From positions 90,354 through 154,353 of the forward strand of contig VGOP01000005.1 of the NCBI GenBank assembly GCA_016875875.1: 64,000 nt of DNA, written 5' to 3'. The notes below the pieces were generated by a model, which saw only the letters and a program-made list of their open reading frames with translations, made no database searches and was not told where the DNA came from. This stretch comes from Chloroflexota bacterium (GTDB taxonomy: Bacteria > Chloroflexota > Dehalococcoidia > GIF9 > UBA5629). This document shows positions 16,234 through 25,981 of the stretch, in pieces (within the stretch, counting starts at the first letter, position 1; the number at the start of each line of letters is the position of its first letter). Both the position numbers and the translations under genes were made by a program.

Positions 16234-17349
16234 ATGGAAAAACTGTCGGTTAAAGAAAGGGTAATCTATCGCTTTATCCTTAACGAGAAGAGGGTTTACA
16301 GGCATTGGTACACCAGGTTTCTGATTTGTGGCGTGGATTTAGCCCGGATTCGGGGAGTAGTGTCACGGATAAAGAATTTCTATATGTGGTGTAGCGAATG
16401 GTCGAAAGAAGGGGAGAGCCTACTGAAGCTAGCTGAAGACGCCCTGTCAAATGGGAATACTTACACCGCTAGATGCTTATTCCATGAGGCAGCGGGGTGT
16501 TTTCATATCGGTCAGCATATCTACTTTATAGACCTTGAGCAGAAGGAAGAGGCTCAGGAGAAGGCCAGGCGGAGTTATAGAAGAGCCGTTGAGTTATACG
16601 ATGAAGACAAAAGACCGATAAGATTAGAGATACCTTTTCGGGGGATTTTAATTCCCGGTTACCTCAGGCTTGCAGGGCAGCCGAACAGACCGCTGATAAT
16701 TTATATCAACGGATTGGACAATATAAAGGAAGTTGAAAATCACTATATGGGGAGCTTGCTGACGGAGGCTGGTTTTAACTGCTTCAGCTTCGATGGGCCG
16801 GGGCAGGGAGAGATGTGGAAGAACATGAAGATGATTCCTGACTATGAAAAGGCGGTTAGCGCTATTATCGACTGGTTTGAGAAGAATAACAAATACGGTA
16901 TTAATCTTAAAAAGATAGGAACGTCTGGCTTTAGTTTTGGTGGTTATCTGGCGCCTCGTGCTGCGGCATTTGATAAGAGGATTTCTTGTGCTATTGGAAA
17001 TGGTGGCGTTGGTTATATAACAACGGAAATGGCTAAAAGAGTAACTCCAATTTGGGCCAGGGATTTGTTGTATGTCACCGGTTTCAAAAGCGTGGAGGAA
17101 GCTAGAGATAATTGGGGAGAAATCGACATTAAAAAGGCACCACCGCTGGACCGTCCGCTTCTTATCATTCACGGGGGAAGGGACATAGTGGTCCCTAATC
17201 CCACAGAGCAGGTCGATTACATTATGAATTGGGCGATTGGGGAAAAGGAGTTAAAGTGGTATCCTGATGGTGAACACTGCTGTGCCAACTACTTCGATGA
17301 AGTGATTCCTTATTCTATTGATTGGTTTAAGAAGCATTTGTTGAGATAA
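16234..17349 (+). CDS. Alpha/beta hydrolase with N-terminal helical extension (FrsA/pseudooxynicotine hydrolase-like)
   Basis: ATG 16234 chosen for AGGAGG seven bases upstream; the frame is open to GTG 16213. 371 residues. The first ~110 are helical (two TPR-like hairpins around LKLAEDALSNGNTYTARCLFHEAA). The hydrolase domain follows with IYINGLDN, FSFDGPGQGE, nucleophile Ser234 in GFSFGGY, Asp in HGGRDIVVPN near 320 and His in DGEHCC near 350. This is the architecture of C-C bond hydrolases and FrsA-like esterases. It is cytosolic and probably cotranscribed with the lipoprotein hydrolase before it. Confidence 0.8.
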   Translation: MEKLSVKERVIYRFILNEKRVYRHWYTRFLICGVDLARIRGVVSRIKNFYMWCSEWSKEGESLLKLAEDALSNGNTYTARCLFHEAAGCFHIGQHIYFIDLEQKEEAQEKARRSYRRAVELYDEDKRPIRLEIPFRGILIPGYLRLAGQPNRPLIIYINGLDNIKEVENHYMGSLLTEAGFNCFSFDGPGQGEMWKNMKMIPDYEKAVSAIIDWFEKNNKYGINLKKIGTSGFSFGGYLAPRAAAFDKRISCAIGNGGVGYITTEMAKRVTPIWARDLLYVTGFKSVEEARDNWGEIDIKKAPPLDRPLLIIHGGRDIVVPNPTEQVDYIMNWAIGEKELKWYPDGEHCCANYFDEVIPYSIDWFKKHLLR

Positions 17350-17369
17350 CAGAATATTTCAATGGTATA

Positions 17370-17858
17370 ATGCGAGACATGAAACTCAAGGACGTCTTTA
17401 AGCTAGTAGCATGTATTGTTGCTTGCCTGGCTGCTGGTGCCATCGGTTCTATATTTACACGGGAGGCGATTCCAAACTGGTATGCAACGCTGGAGAAGCC
17501 GGCTTTTAACCCACCGAACTGGTTGTTTGCTCCGGTGTGGACACTACTGTATATACTGATGGGCGTAGCCGCATTTCTGGTCTGGCGTAAGGGATTGGAG
17601 AATCGACAGGTCAGGATAGCACTAATCGTGTTCCTGGTGCAGTTGGTTCTAAATGCCCTGTGGTCGGTGGTTTTCTTTGGCCTCGAGTCTCCTTTGTACG
17701 GATTAATCGTAATCTTCGCTCTGTGGGTGGCGATACTGTTCACCGTTCTGAAGTTCTTCAGGATATCTTTGGCCTCTAGCGCACTTATGTGGCCTTATCT
17801 GCTCTGGGTGACTTTTGCGGCGGTTCTGAATTCATCGATATGGTTATTGAACCGATAA
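17370..17858 (+). CDS. TspO/MBR-family membrane protein
   Basis: 162 residues with five membrane helices, the family norm. Diagnostic segments: GAIGSIFTREAIPNWYATLEKP split over the first loop, FNPPNWLFAPVWTLLY, and WSVVFFGLESPLYG. TspO proteins bind porphyrins and affect tetrapyrrole handling and stress response. The ATG at 17379 is an alternative start. Located 20 bases after the hydrolase gene on the same strand. Confidence 0.93.
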   Translation: MRDMKLKDVFKLVACIVACLAAGAIGSIFTREAIPNWYATLEKPAFNPPNWLFAPVWTLLYILMGVAAFLVWRKGLENRQVRIALIVFLVQLVLNALWSVVFFGLESPLYGLIVIFALWVAILFTVLKFFRISLASSALMWPYLLWVTFAAVLNSSIWLLNR

Positions 17859-17922
17859 GCCGCAAGCGTAACTAAAGGCAAGTTATCTGCATAACCTATC
17901 CCGCTGCACATTAATTCTGGAA

Positions 17923-18759
17923 ATGAAAGCTTCGAAGGATTGTTATGAGTGCTTGCAGAAGCTGGCTTGCCAGGCCGCTGAGCTGGCGGCGAATGATGAG
18001 CCGGCTAAAGCCAGAGCTGTAGCAGAGAGCCTGAAGATACTTGGTGACAATTTCTCTCTGGATAGTGTATCTATTGTTATCGCCACCAAAATCCATGATG
18101 CCATAAAGAGGATAACCGGAAATTCTGACCCTTACCGGCAGATGAAAGACAAGGAGATCGCGGTCGCCAGAGAGCTGTCGAAGCAGATAAAAGTTGAACA
18201 TGGCAGCTTTAGAAGTTGCCTCAAGTTTGCCGCTCTGGGGAATACCATAGATTTCTTCAGGCCTCTTGATGTTATGAAGAAGGACATGAAACGGCATGTG
18301 GATTTTGTCATCGATGATTCGGAGCGGTTTGAAGCCAAACTTAAGCATGCCCGAAGAGTTCTGTATTTGGCGGATAATGCTGGTGAGGTGTTTTTTGATT
18401 TACTGCTTATCAGGTGGATGAGGCAATGGGCTTCTGTTGCTTATGTGGTTAAGGCCTCGCCGGTTCAGGATGACGTTACTGTGGAAGATATCAGGCGAGC
18501 CGGGCCTGAAGCTGAGCTAGGCGAGATAATGACCACCGGGACGGCTACCCCGGGCATAGATTTCTCTGTGGCGTCGGCGGAGTTTAAGCGTGAGTTCAAT
18601 TCTGCAGACCTCATATTTGCCAAAGGCATGGGCTATTATGAGTCTCTATCTGAGATGCCGGCGGAAGGCAGGGTTTTCTACTGTCTCAGGGCGAAATGCC
18701 AACCGGTGGCTGATTCCCTCAAAGTTCCACTGAACAGCTATGTGGCAATGCTGAGGTAA
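17923..18759 (+). CDS. DUF89/ARMT1-like damage-control phosphatase
   Basis: 278 residues. The start MKASKDCYECLQKLA carries the conserved Cys pair of prokaryotic subfamily I. The core motif VLYLADNAGEVFFD near 147 has the metal-binding Asp and Asn, and GTATPGIDF near 206 and FAKGMGYYESLSE near 227 complete the active site. DUF89 proteins are Mn/Co-dependent phosphatases acting on damaged sugar or cofactor phosphates. Precise substrate unknown. Follows tspO by 64 bases and converges on the HAD gene. Confidence 0.9.
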   Translation: MKASKDCYECLQKLACQAAELAANDEPAKARAVAESLKILGDNFSLDSVSIVIATKIHDAIKRITGNSDPYRQMKDKEIAVARELSKQIKVEHGSFRSCLKFAALGNTIDFFRPLDVMKKDMKRHVDFVIDDSERFEAKLKHARRVLYLADNAGEVFFDLLLIRWMRQWASVAYVVKASPVQDDVTVEDIRRAGPEAELGEIMTTGTATPGIDFSVASAEFKREFNSADLIFAKGMGYYESLSEMPAEGRVFYCLRAKCQPVADSLKVPLNSYVAMLR

Positions 18760-18774
18760 AGGCGATCGATGAGG

Positions 18775-19470
18775 TCAGATGTATTTCGTGATTTCGGTGA
18801 GACTGCGGATTCTGGGGCAGTCGGTGATGTCCGGGAAATAGTCGTTGCGGTCGATGAATAAAGCTTTCATGCCGACCCCTCGGGCACCGACAATATCCAA
18901 GTCGTACTGGTCACCAACATATATGGCTTCTTCAGGCTTGACCTTAGCTTTCTTTAGCGCTGCCTGGAATATCTTTGGCTGTGGTTTGTCACAACCAACT
19001 TCGGCAGAGGTTACCTTGAAATCGAGGTACGGTTGTAGTCCTAACTCCGTATATGTGGACTCCATGTCCTGGACGACGTTGGAAATCAGCCCTAAGATTA
19101 AGCCTCGGTTCTCCAGCTCTTTTAAGGTGGGTAAGGTATCATCAAAGGTTCTGAACTCCCACTTATGCTCTCGGATTGCTGCCAGTATTTGAAGTGCCGT
19201 GTCACGGCTAGCTTCCACACCAGCTCCTTCGAGTATCCTGGTTGCGTATTCGACGTAAAAGTTGATTTTTTCCTCTGGAGTTTTCTTGTCTACGGGTGAG
19301 CGGGAGTTCTCATCACGCCAGTACATGTCTGCTGCAGCTAAGGAGCTAAATAGCGTCTTTGCTTCCACCTTAATGCCGCGCTCTCGGCAGGCATTAGCCC
19401 ATGCCTCTTCCCGAGGTGGATGGTAAGTGGCCAAGGTGTTGTAGAAGTCAAAGAAGACAGCTTTGATCAT
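18775..19470 (-). CDS. HAD-superfamily hydrolase, subfamily IA
   Basis: 231 residues. Motif I reads FFDFYNTL, so the nucleophile Asp is kept but the usual +2 Asp is Tyr, as in the haloacid-dehalogenase-type DxYGT branch. A helical cap spans about 20-95. Motif II is LISNV, motif III includes CDKPQPKIF, and motif IV is YVGDQYDLDIVGA. Phosphatase activity normally needs the +2 Asp, so a phosphatase role is less certain than the fold. No partner gene; it converges on the DUF89 gene with 15 bases between. Confidence 0.82.
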   Translation of the reverse strand: MIKAVFFDFYNTLATYHPPREEAWANACRERGIKVEAKTLFSSLAAADMYWRDENSRSPVDKKTPEEKINFYVEYATRILEGAGVEASRDTALQILAAIREHKWEFRTFDDTLPTLKELENRGLILGLISNVVQDMESTYTELGLQPYLDFKVTSAEVGCDKPQPKIFQAALKKAKVKPEEAIYVGDQYDLDIVGARGVGMKALFIDRNDYFPDITDCPRIRSLTEITKYI

Positions 19471-19511
19471 GCCGAGTTGAAATTGTAGAGAAAGCGACTT
19501 GAGGTGTCAAA

Positions 19512-21146
19512 CTAAAGGTCAATCAGACCTATCTGGTTCCAGGTGAAGCCATCGTTGGTGCTTATGGAGAAGGCGCTCTGGTCGTGGCTGCCGCCACCGG
19601 CGGAGCTGGTACCGCAATAAACCGCTTTGCCATCGGGAGACCAGGCTACGCGGGCCTGACCGGGGCCGGTGGGTGTTTTCTGGCTACTCTGCCAGGTGGG
19701 GTATGGTGACTGTGGGTTGGATGTAAAGTATACCTGAGGGCCTGGATTGAAAGTGGCTGGCTTAGCCAACATAGCTCCAGCCAACAGCTTGCCCCGGCTG
19801 AACATGCCGTAATGCGCCAGACTGCAGATGATATCGTTGCGAACCAGAAGTCGGTAGCAGACGGTGTCATCAAGACGGTAAACGTCATCATTAGGATTGC
19901 CGGCGGTGGCTACTCCTGGTGGATTATCAGTCCAGCAAGTGTAGACATGCCGGTGTGCGGGGACGGTGCCAGAGTAATCTGCTGGCAAGGCTATATCGGC
20001 ATAAGTTAGCGGTGTTCCTGGTGTGTCTTGGCCTGATTGGCAGATTTCTACAGGGTAGCCTGCGGAGCTATTCCAGATTGTGGTATCTCCGCCAAGGTCC
20101 CTGATGCCGATGTAGAGGTAGGTGTCATCGGTAGCTGGAGCGGGGCCAGTGGCGGTGATAGCCAGAAGAGTGCCGTCAGCAGCAAACCCTGGTGGATACT
20201 CGATGGCGAAGACGTCGGCGTTTGACCAGCCGGTGGCGCCGGTGCTCATGTCTTTCCAGTTGCTGGGAAATCCACTGGTTATGTTCACCAACACTCTGCC
20301 GTTACCACTGCCTGTGGAAGTGCCTACGGCTAAATCACGGCGGCCATAGCTTGGCGATATGGCAATGCAATTGACTTGCTCACCGCCACCTAGTTTGCCG
20401 CTTAATCCGGTGGCAGTGAAATTGGCACCACCATCAGTGGACAGATAAACCTCAGTACCGGCATTGGCAGCTACGGCAACGATTTTCGGGTCATCCGGGG
20501 CTATGGCTAGTTCTGTCCACGGCGCCGCTGCAGGAAGGCCTCTTGTTATGTCAGTCCAGCCGATACCGCCGTGGTCTGATTTGTAAAGCTTAGCGTTTGG
20601 GGAATCGACGGCGTAAATGGTGTTATTGTAGGCGACAGCTATGTGGCTGACATCGCTATTGGGCACTGTAAGCAAGGTGCTGACGATAGGTGTTACGACT
20701 TGGGGCTTTTCTTCCGGTGGGGCTGTAGCTATTGTGAATTTGACGGTTGCTGGAGTGGGGTCAGAATTGCCAGCTTCATCTCTTGATTTGACATAAAATG
20801 TGTAAGTGCCGTTAGGCAAGTCATTGTATATCCTGGTGGTATCAGCGGTGAACGGAGAATAGTCTGTATCATAGCCTTCTAGATAATATGAGTAGGTCAA
20901 GTTAATGGTTAGAGTTCTATCATCGCTACCAATCCATTCGAAGGTGACTTTGTTGTAGCTGATGGTTTCAATCGGGGCGATGGTAATTACTGTTTGAGGT
21001 TGTGTAGTGTCTGGAGTTGGTAGTTCTGGTGGGGGTGGCGGTTGGGGTGATGGTGTTATGGGTTTAGGGCTGCAAGAGATGTTTGCCAAAACCAGCAGAA
21101 CCAGATACACAATGCATAGTATTCCGGGCTTACTGATTGTATTCAT
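19512..21146 (-). CDS. Secreted lipoprotein with an Ig/FnIII-like domain and BNR-type beta-propeller
   Basis: 544 residues. A lipoprotein signal (LVLLVLANISC) is followed by a Pro-rich linker, then an Ig/FnIII-like domain at about 55-140 (TFEWIGSDDRTL..LPNGTYTFYVKSRDEAGN). From about 155 to the end are repeated strands with Asp-box features: YKSDHGGIGWTDI, YLSTDGGANFTAT, and STNDGFTWNQIG. This predicts a propeller like sialidases or Ycf48, without visible catalytic residues. It is probably a cell-surface binding protein. The C-terminus ends immediately after the last blade, so no anchor other than the lipid is needed. Function unknown. Confidence 0.75.
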   Translation of the reverse strand: MNTISKPGILCIVYLVLLVLANISCSPKPITPSPQPPPPPELPTPDTTQPQTVITIAPIETISYNKVTFEWIGSDDRTLTINLTYSYYLEGYDTDYSPFTADTTRIYNDLPNGTYTFYVKSRDEAGNSDPTPATVKFTIATAPPEEKPQVVTPIVSTLLTVPNSDVSHIAVAYNNTIYAVDSPNAKLYKSDHGGIGWTDITRGLPAAAPWTELAIAPDDPKIVAVAANAGTEVYLSTDGGANFTATGLSGKLGGGEQVNCIAISPSYGRRDLAVGTSTGSGNGRVLVNITSGFPSNWKDMSTGATGWSNADVFAIEYPPGFAADGTLLAITATGPAPATDDTYLYIGIRDLGGDTTIWNSSAGYPVEICQSGQDTPGTPLTYADIALPADYSGTVPAHRHVYTCWTDNPPGVATAGNPNDDVYRLDDTVCYRLLVRNDIICSLAHYGMFSRGKLLAGAMLAKPATFNPGPQVYFTSNPQSPYPTWQSSQKTPTGPGQARVAWSPDGKAVYCGTSSAGGGSHDQSAFSISTNDGFTWNQIGLIDL

Positions 21147-21218
21147 CGGCTGACTTATGCAGTCTTAGTGTGTTTCGATTCTAGCATAATTGTATAGAAA
21201 CATCACTTTTGGGGTCTT

Positions 21219-21247
21219 TTGACACTCAGACATAAAGTTGATAAGCT
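21219..21247 (+). promoter_or_regulatory. Candidate sigma-70 promoter for glyS
   Basis: TTGACA, 17-base spacer, TAAGCT; the -35 is perfect and the -10 weak. It lies 26 bases before the TTG start of glyS. No T-box leader features were seen. Confidence 0.4.
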
Positions 21248-21272
21248 TGGTTAAGCTTCTGAGGAGGTTAAA

Positions 21273-22640
21273 TTGCCTGAGGAAAAGAACAAAGTGGACA
21301 TGGAAAAAATCGTCTCCTTATGTAAGCGGAGAGGTTTCATCTTTCCTAGCAGCGAGATCTACGGTGGGTTGGGTAGTTGTTGGGACTATGGGCCGCTAGG
21401 GGTGGAGTTGAAGCGGAACGTTAGAGACGCCTGGTGGCGAGCAGTAGTTCAAGAACGGGATGACATGGTTGGTATAGATGCCAGCATAATGATGCATCCC
21501 CAGACGTGGGTAGCTAGTGGTCATGTTGAGGGCTTTTCTGACCCCTTGGTAGAATGTAAGGCCTGTCACTTCAGGTGGCGGGCCACTGACCTGAATGGTG
21601 ATAGCTGCCCCGATTGTAGCGGCGAGCTGACGGAGCCGAAGCAGTTCAACTTGATGTTCAAGACTTTTATGGGGCCAGTGGAGGATGATGCCAGCGTTGT
21701 TTATCTGCGTCCGGAGACAGCTCAGGGTATTTTTGTTAATTTCGATAATGTACTGGCTACTTCAAGGAGAAAGTTGCCTTTTGGTATTGCGCAAATGGGC
21801 AAGTCATTTCGCAACGAAATCACAACTGGTAACTTCATCTTCAGAACCAGAGAGTTTGAGCAGATGGAGATCGAGTACTTCGTCAAGCCGGGCACTGATG
21901 AGAAGTGCTTCAATTACTGGGTGAAGGAGCGCTTCAATTGGTACTTAAAGCTTGGAATCAGAGAGGAGAACCTGCGCCTTCGCCAGCATGCTAAGGAAGA
22001 ACTGGCTCATTATGCCAAGGACTGCGACGATATTGAGTATCTTTTCCCTATGGGTTGGGCGGAACTAGAGGGCATTGCCAACCGGGGCGACTTCGACCTT
22101 GTGCAACATGCTAAGTATAGCGGAAAAACCTTGAGCTACTTTGATGAGGAGACAGGGGAGCGTTATACGCCCTATGTTATTGAGCCTTCGGCCGGTGTTG
22201 ACCGCTCGACGCTGGCTTTCCTTATAGATGCCTATGATGAGGAGCTAGCTGAAGGGGAAACCAGGGTGGTTTTGCATTTTCATCCAGAATTAGCTCCAAT
22301 CAAAGTGGCCATTCTGCCTTTAAGCAGAAATGAGAAGCTGGTGCCTCTAGCTAGGGAGGTATATGCTGAACTTCGCCGACATTTTATGACGCAGTATGAT
22401 GATGCCCAGAGCATAGGTCGGCGGTATCGTCGGCAGGATGAAATCGGTACCCCATTTTGTGTTACTATTGATTTCCAATCGCTGGAGGACAAACAGGTTA
22501 CTATTCGAGAACGCGATAGCATGGCGCAGATTAGATTGGCGATAAAGGATATGGCGAATACCTTACAGTCTAAACTGAGCGGTGAGCCCTTTGCTACACA
22601 GTCACTATGGGAAACTAGGACACCAGGTACTTCGGAATAA
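21273..22640 (+). CDS. glyS: Glycyl-tRNA synthetase, alpha2 type
   Basis: 455 residues from a TTG start preceded by GAGGAGG. Class II synthetase: [18 protein letters not shown] at the N-terminus, motif 1 region [10 protein letters not shown], a zinc-binding insertion (CKAC and CPDC near 95-115), motif 2 FRNEI...[10 protein letters not shown], and motif 3 [10 protein letters not shown], then an anticodon-binding domain ([12 protein letters not shown] onward). It charges tRNA-Gly. This is the dimeric form found in archaea, eukaryotes and some bacteria, unlike the alpha2beta2 GlyQS. Complete and intact. Confidence 0.95.
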   Translation: MPEEKNKVDMEKIVSLCKRRGFIFPSSEIYGGLGSCWDYGPLGVELKRNVRDAWWRAVVQERDDMVGIDASIMMHPQTWVASGHVEGFSDPLVECKACHFRWRATDLNGDSCPDCSGELTEPKQFNLMFKTFMGPVEDDASVVYLRPETAQGIFVNFDNVLATSRRKLPFGIAQMGKSFRNEITTGNFIFRTREFEQMEIEYFVKPGTDEKCFNYWVKERFNWYLKLGIREENLRLRQHAKEELAHYAKDCDDIEYLFPMGWAELEGIANRGDFDLVQHAKYSGKTLSYFDEETGERYTPYVIEPSAGVDRSTLAFLIDAYDEELAEGETRVVLHFHPELAPIKVAILPLSRNEKLVPLAREVYAELRRHFMTQYDDAQSIGRRYRRQDEIGTPFCVTIDFQSLEDKQVTIRERDSMAQIRLAIKDMANTLQSKLSGEPFATQSLWETRTPGTSE

Positions 22641-22650
22641 ATAATAAATA

Positions 22651-23048
22651 ATGAAGATTCTCCATTCTTTTGAACTCCGTCTGGGCGTGGAGACTTTTGA
22701 TGTCGACTCGGCTACGGGATCCTCGACAAGGCTGATTGATGTTCTCAGGGCTCTGGGCGAGGTGGTAGAATATGCAGTGGGCAATGGTGTTGACTTGGTT
22801 ATCTTCTGCGGCGATATACGAGGCTCTTAGAGAGGCTCATTATGCTACTATTGCCGAAGCAGGCAGGAGATGTGCTTTAGATTGGGTGAGTGGACGAGCC
22901 AGAAGTTGACTCCGGTTGAAGGCTAAAGAAATACTTAGAGACTAAGAAAGTATTTGATGAGTGCCAGGAGGTCTTATTTGGATATGGCGAAAGGTTGATA
23001 TGGGAAGCGGAGCAAAGGATAGAAGAAGGTATGGAGGTTGGAAGTTAA
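22651..23048 (+). pseudogene. Degraded SbcD/Mre11-like exonuclease gene
   Basis: Starting at ATG 22651 the frame reads MKILHSFELRLGVETFDVDS and continues through VDLVIFCGDIRGS to a TAG at 22830. This is the SbcD metallophosphatase N-terminus (normally MKILHFSDLHLG...LFCGD) with the key Asp/His already changed to EL..R. After damaged sequence the frame resumes near 22905 as LTPVE, shifts, then LKKYLETKKVFDECQEV, GYGERLI to the TAA at 23046-23048, which looks like the C-terminal tail of such proteins. Internal deletion plus at least one frameshift leaves about 400 of more than 1100 bases. No intact SbcD or SbcC is nearby. Confidence 0.7.
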
Positions 23049-23049
23049 G

Positions 23050-25158
23050 ATGAGGTTAAAGTTTGGCATAAGAGCTAAAATTCTTATCTTTTTTTTGGCT
23101 TTGTCTTTTATCTCACTGGGTGTTACTAGCTCACTGGCATTTCGTACCATATATCAGGTCAGGGATATTGCCAAAAAGAGTAGCGCTACCATGGTAGACG
23201 AAGTTGCGCGTCAGAGCATTGTTGCTTTGGAAGACCTGGGCCGAACTTTAATACAGCGGCGGGCACTGTATGTTGCCAATGAGATGGAACTCTTTATGCG
23301 GTATCATCCAGCCTTGAGCATTTCCGAGTTGACGGGGAATAAGGAGCTGGGCGAGATAGCAGTTCAACGTGTAGGACAAACTGGGTCTACAATGGCCTAT
23401 GATAAGACTGGCACGGTCTATTTCCATAGCACCCCTCAAATGGTGGGTGTCAACTTACTTAAGGTGGGTGGTGAGCCTGTCTACTTTGCGTCTATCGTAG
23501 GAAGGAGTTTTAAGGGAGAAGCCTCAGGCATTTATGACTGGGAAGATACTAAAGGGGAGGTCAGGACAAAATATATGCATTGTATGCCTGTAGAAGGTAC
23601 GGAGTTTGTAGTAGCGGCATCTACCTACATTGATGAGTACTCGGCACCTGCCGGGGAGTTAGAAGCTGAGATAACTTCCACAGTTAAGAAGGCTATGCAA
23701 GACATAAATGAGAGAGTAGAGAAAACGCAGTGGATTCTCACTGGTGTTTTCGGTGGCATGATTCTTATTGCTGCTGCAGTGATATTTTTACTATCAAGGG
23801 CGATCACCCGGCCAATACTGGCGTTGACCAAGGGTGCTGAAGTCATAGCCAAGGGCGAGCTTGACTATAGCATTAGTGCTGATACTGGTGATGAAATCCA
23901 GCAGTTGGCTGAGCAGTTCAATGATATGGCCAAGGCTTTAAAGGAGTCCTATACTGACCTGGAACGAAAGGTTGAAGATCGCACCAAACAGGAACGACAG
24001 AGAGCGGAGCAACTACGTACCATAAACGAGGTTGGCCGTAAGATTAGCTCTATCGTGCATCTTGACGAACTATTACCGTATGTAGGCAACCTGCTCCATG
24101 AGACCTTCCACTACTATAATGTCAACATCTTTCTGATGGAACCTAGCTCTGGTAAAGTTGCGCTTAAAGCGCTGTGTTTAAGCGGACAGAAAGGGGTTAT
24201 ACCGGTGCAGGTGCCTCTGGAGGTTGATGAGGAGAGTATAGTTGGCTGGGTAGCTCAGACAGGTGAGCCGATTTTGGCGAATGATGTAAGTGAGGATTTT
24301 AGGTATCGTGCTGTCGAGGCATTAAGAGACACTAAGTCTGAGCTTGCTGTTCCTGTCAAGATTGGGAACAACGTTCTTGGAGTTTTGGATATCGAGAGCA
24401 CCGAAGTTGATGCTTTTGGCGAAGCTGATTTATACACTGCCCAGACGCTAGCTGACCAGCTGGCTGTGGCTATTGAAAATGCCCGTCTCTACGAGGAGAC
24501 ACGTCAGATAGCAGTTATGGAGGAACGTAACCGCATGGCCAGAGAGATCCATGACACACTGGCTCAAGGATTCAGCGGCATTATTCTACAGCTTGAAGCA
24601 GCTGAACAGGCATTGGGTGAGGATGTTGCAGCAGCGGAGCGGCATTTGAATCAAGCTCGAAGCCTGGCTCGAAAAAGCCTAGCTGAAGCTCGGCGGTCGG
24701 TGTGGAACCTACGGCCTCAGGCTTTGGAACAGCTGCCTTTAGTTGAGGCGATTAAACAGGAGGTAGATAAACTCAGTCAGGGCGTTGGTGTGAATGCTCA
24801 GTTCGATGTTTTTGGTGTGAGGCGTGGCCTGCCGCCAGAAATAGAAGCAGGTCTTCTGCGCATTTGCCAGGAGTCCCTGACTAATGTGAGGAAACATGCC
24901 AAAGCTACTGAGGTGGAAGTGAGTCTGACTTTTGATGAGTCAGCGGTGGAGCTGAGTGTTAGCGACAATGGCGTTGGCTTCAGGCCAAGAGCATCAGGTG
25001 GTGATGAAAAGAAAAGGGATACCTTCGGGTTAGTAAGTATGCGGGAACGGGCTCGAGGCTTAGGAGGTACATTTGAAGTACAGAGCAGAAGAGGTAAAGG
25101 AACGCTGGTTAAGGTAGTTATTCCTACCAGCAAGGAGGTTTCGCAGTGGGAGCTATAA
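23050..25158 (+). CDS. Membrane sensor histidine kinase (Cache-HAMP-GAF-HisKA_3, NarX/LiaS type)
   Basis: ATG 23050 is preferred; a TTG at 23038 would add four residues. 702 residues: TM1 at about 10-30; extracytoplasmic Cache-like sensor to about 220 (GQTGSTMAYDKTGTVYFHS); TM2 at about 228-250; HAMP (SRAITRPILALTKGAEVIAKGELDY); coiled coil; GAF domain at about 340-475; HisKA_3 with phospho-His in AREIHDTLAQGFSG near 500; HATPase with ESLTNVRKHAKA and DNGVGF. It probably senses an external small molecule and phosphorylates the regulator encoded next, whose start overlaps this gene's end by 13 bases. Also follows a dead exonuclease gene. Confidence 0.9.
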   Translation: MRLKFGIRAKILIFFLALSFISLGVTSSLAFRTIYQVRDIAKKSSATMVDEVARQSIVALEDLGRTLIQRRALYVANEMELFMRYHPALSISELTGNKELGEIAVQRVGQTGSTMAYDKTGTVYFHSTPQMVGVNLLKVGGEPVYFASIVGRSFKGEASGIYDWEDTKGEVRTKYMHCMPVEGTEFVVAASTYIDEYSAPAGELEAEITSTVKKAMQDINERVEKTQWILTGVFGGMILIAAAVIFLLSRAITRPILALTKGAEVIAKGELDYSISADTGDEIQQLAEQFNDMAKALKESYTDLERKVEDRTKQERQRAEQLRTINEVGRKISSIVHLDELLPYVGNLLHETFHYYNVNIFLMEPSSGKVALKALCLSGQKGVIPVQVPLEVDEESIVGWVAQTGEPILANDVSEDFRYRAVEALRDTKSELAVPVKIGNNVLGVLDIESTEVDAFGEADLYTAQTLADQLAVAIENARLYEETRQIAVMEERNRMAREIHDTLAQGFSGIILQLEAAEQALGEDVAAAERHLNQARSLARKSLAEARRSVWNLRPQALEQLPLVEAIKQEVDKLSQGVGVNAQFDVFGVRRGLPPEIEAGLLRICQESLTNVRKHAKATEVEVSLTFDESAVELSVSDNGVGFRPRASGGDEKKRDTFGLVSMRERARGLGGTFEVQSRRGKGTLVKVVIPTSKEVSQWEL

Positions 25159-25790
25159 AGATTTTGATTGCTGATGACCATCCGGTGGTTAGAGAGGGGT
25201 TGTTTGCCATGCTGAGCAGGGAAGCTGACTTTGAGGTGGTTGGCGATGCTAAAGATGGGGTGGAAGCAGTGAATAAAGCCAAGGAGTTGAAACCGGACGT
25301 AGTGCTTATGGACCTTCGGATGCCGGAGATGGATGGTGTAGAGGCTATGCGTCAGATAAAGTCAGTGGTGCCTGATGTTAGATTCATAATCCTGACCACC
25401 TATAGCGATGACGAGTATATATTTAGTGGTATCGAAGCTGGTGCTCGGGCCTATCTCCTTAAAGATGCTCCGAGAGAGGATTTATTCAAGGCAATAAGGG
25501 CTGTTTATCAAGGTGAGTCACTTATTCAGCCAGTGGTGGCATCAAAATTGCTTGACCGTTTCTCCGAGCTATCTCGTCGGACACCGTCTGGTGATGAGCT
25601 TTCCGAGCGAGAGTTGGAAATATTGCGTCTTATGGCTAAAGGTGCGGCTAATAAAGAGATTAGTGCTCAACTTAGCATTGCCCAGAGTACGGTGAAGACG
25701 CATATTGCTAATATTTTTCAAAAACTGGGAGTGAATGACCGTACCGAAGCCGTAACTCAAGCTCTTAAGAAAGGTATAATCCGTCTTTAG
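25146..25790 (+). CDS. NarL/LuxR-type response regulator
   Basis: 214 residues from GTG 25146 with AGGAGG seven bases upstream. Receiver domain (1-120) with acidic pocket IADDHPVVREGL, phospho-Asp in VVLMDLRMPEMDG and Lys in YLLKDAPRED; HTH LuxR domain at about 148-210 (LSERELEILRLMAKGAANKEISA, STVKTHIANIFQKLGV). It overlaps the kinase gene, so the two form a classic two-component pair. Targets unknown. Confidence 0.95.
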   Translation: MGAIKILIADDHPVVREGLFAMLSREADFEVVGDAKDGVEAVNKAKELKPDVVLMDLRMPEMDGVEAMRQIKSVVPDVRFIILTTYSDDEYIFSGIEAGARAYLLKDAPREDLFKAIRAVYQGESLIQPVVASKLLDRFSELSRRTPSGDELSERELEILRLMAKGAANKEISAQLSIAQSTVKTHIANIFQKLGVNDRTEAVTQALKKGIIRL

Positions 25791-25981
25791 TCATGCTAAA
25801 GTATTACTTAACATCGGATAGAAGGTTGACTTTAGGGTCACCCTTTTTCCGCAGGTGAAACCAGCCACTATCCTGATTGTGTAACTGAGTTAAGACGGTA
25901 AACTTAACTTAAGATTAAGGTGATTGGCGATGATATAAGTCACACCTAAGAAAGGCAAGCCTGGATATCAGTAGAGGTGAA

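Noticed and set aside
21219..21272. T-box or riboswitch leader before glyS
   Set aside because: Only a small promoter-like stretch and no specifier stem or antiterminator fits in the space.
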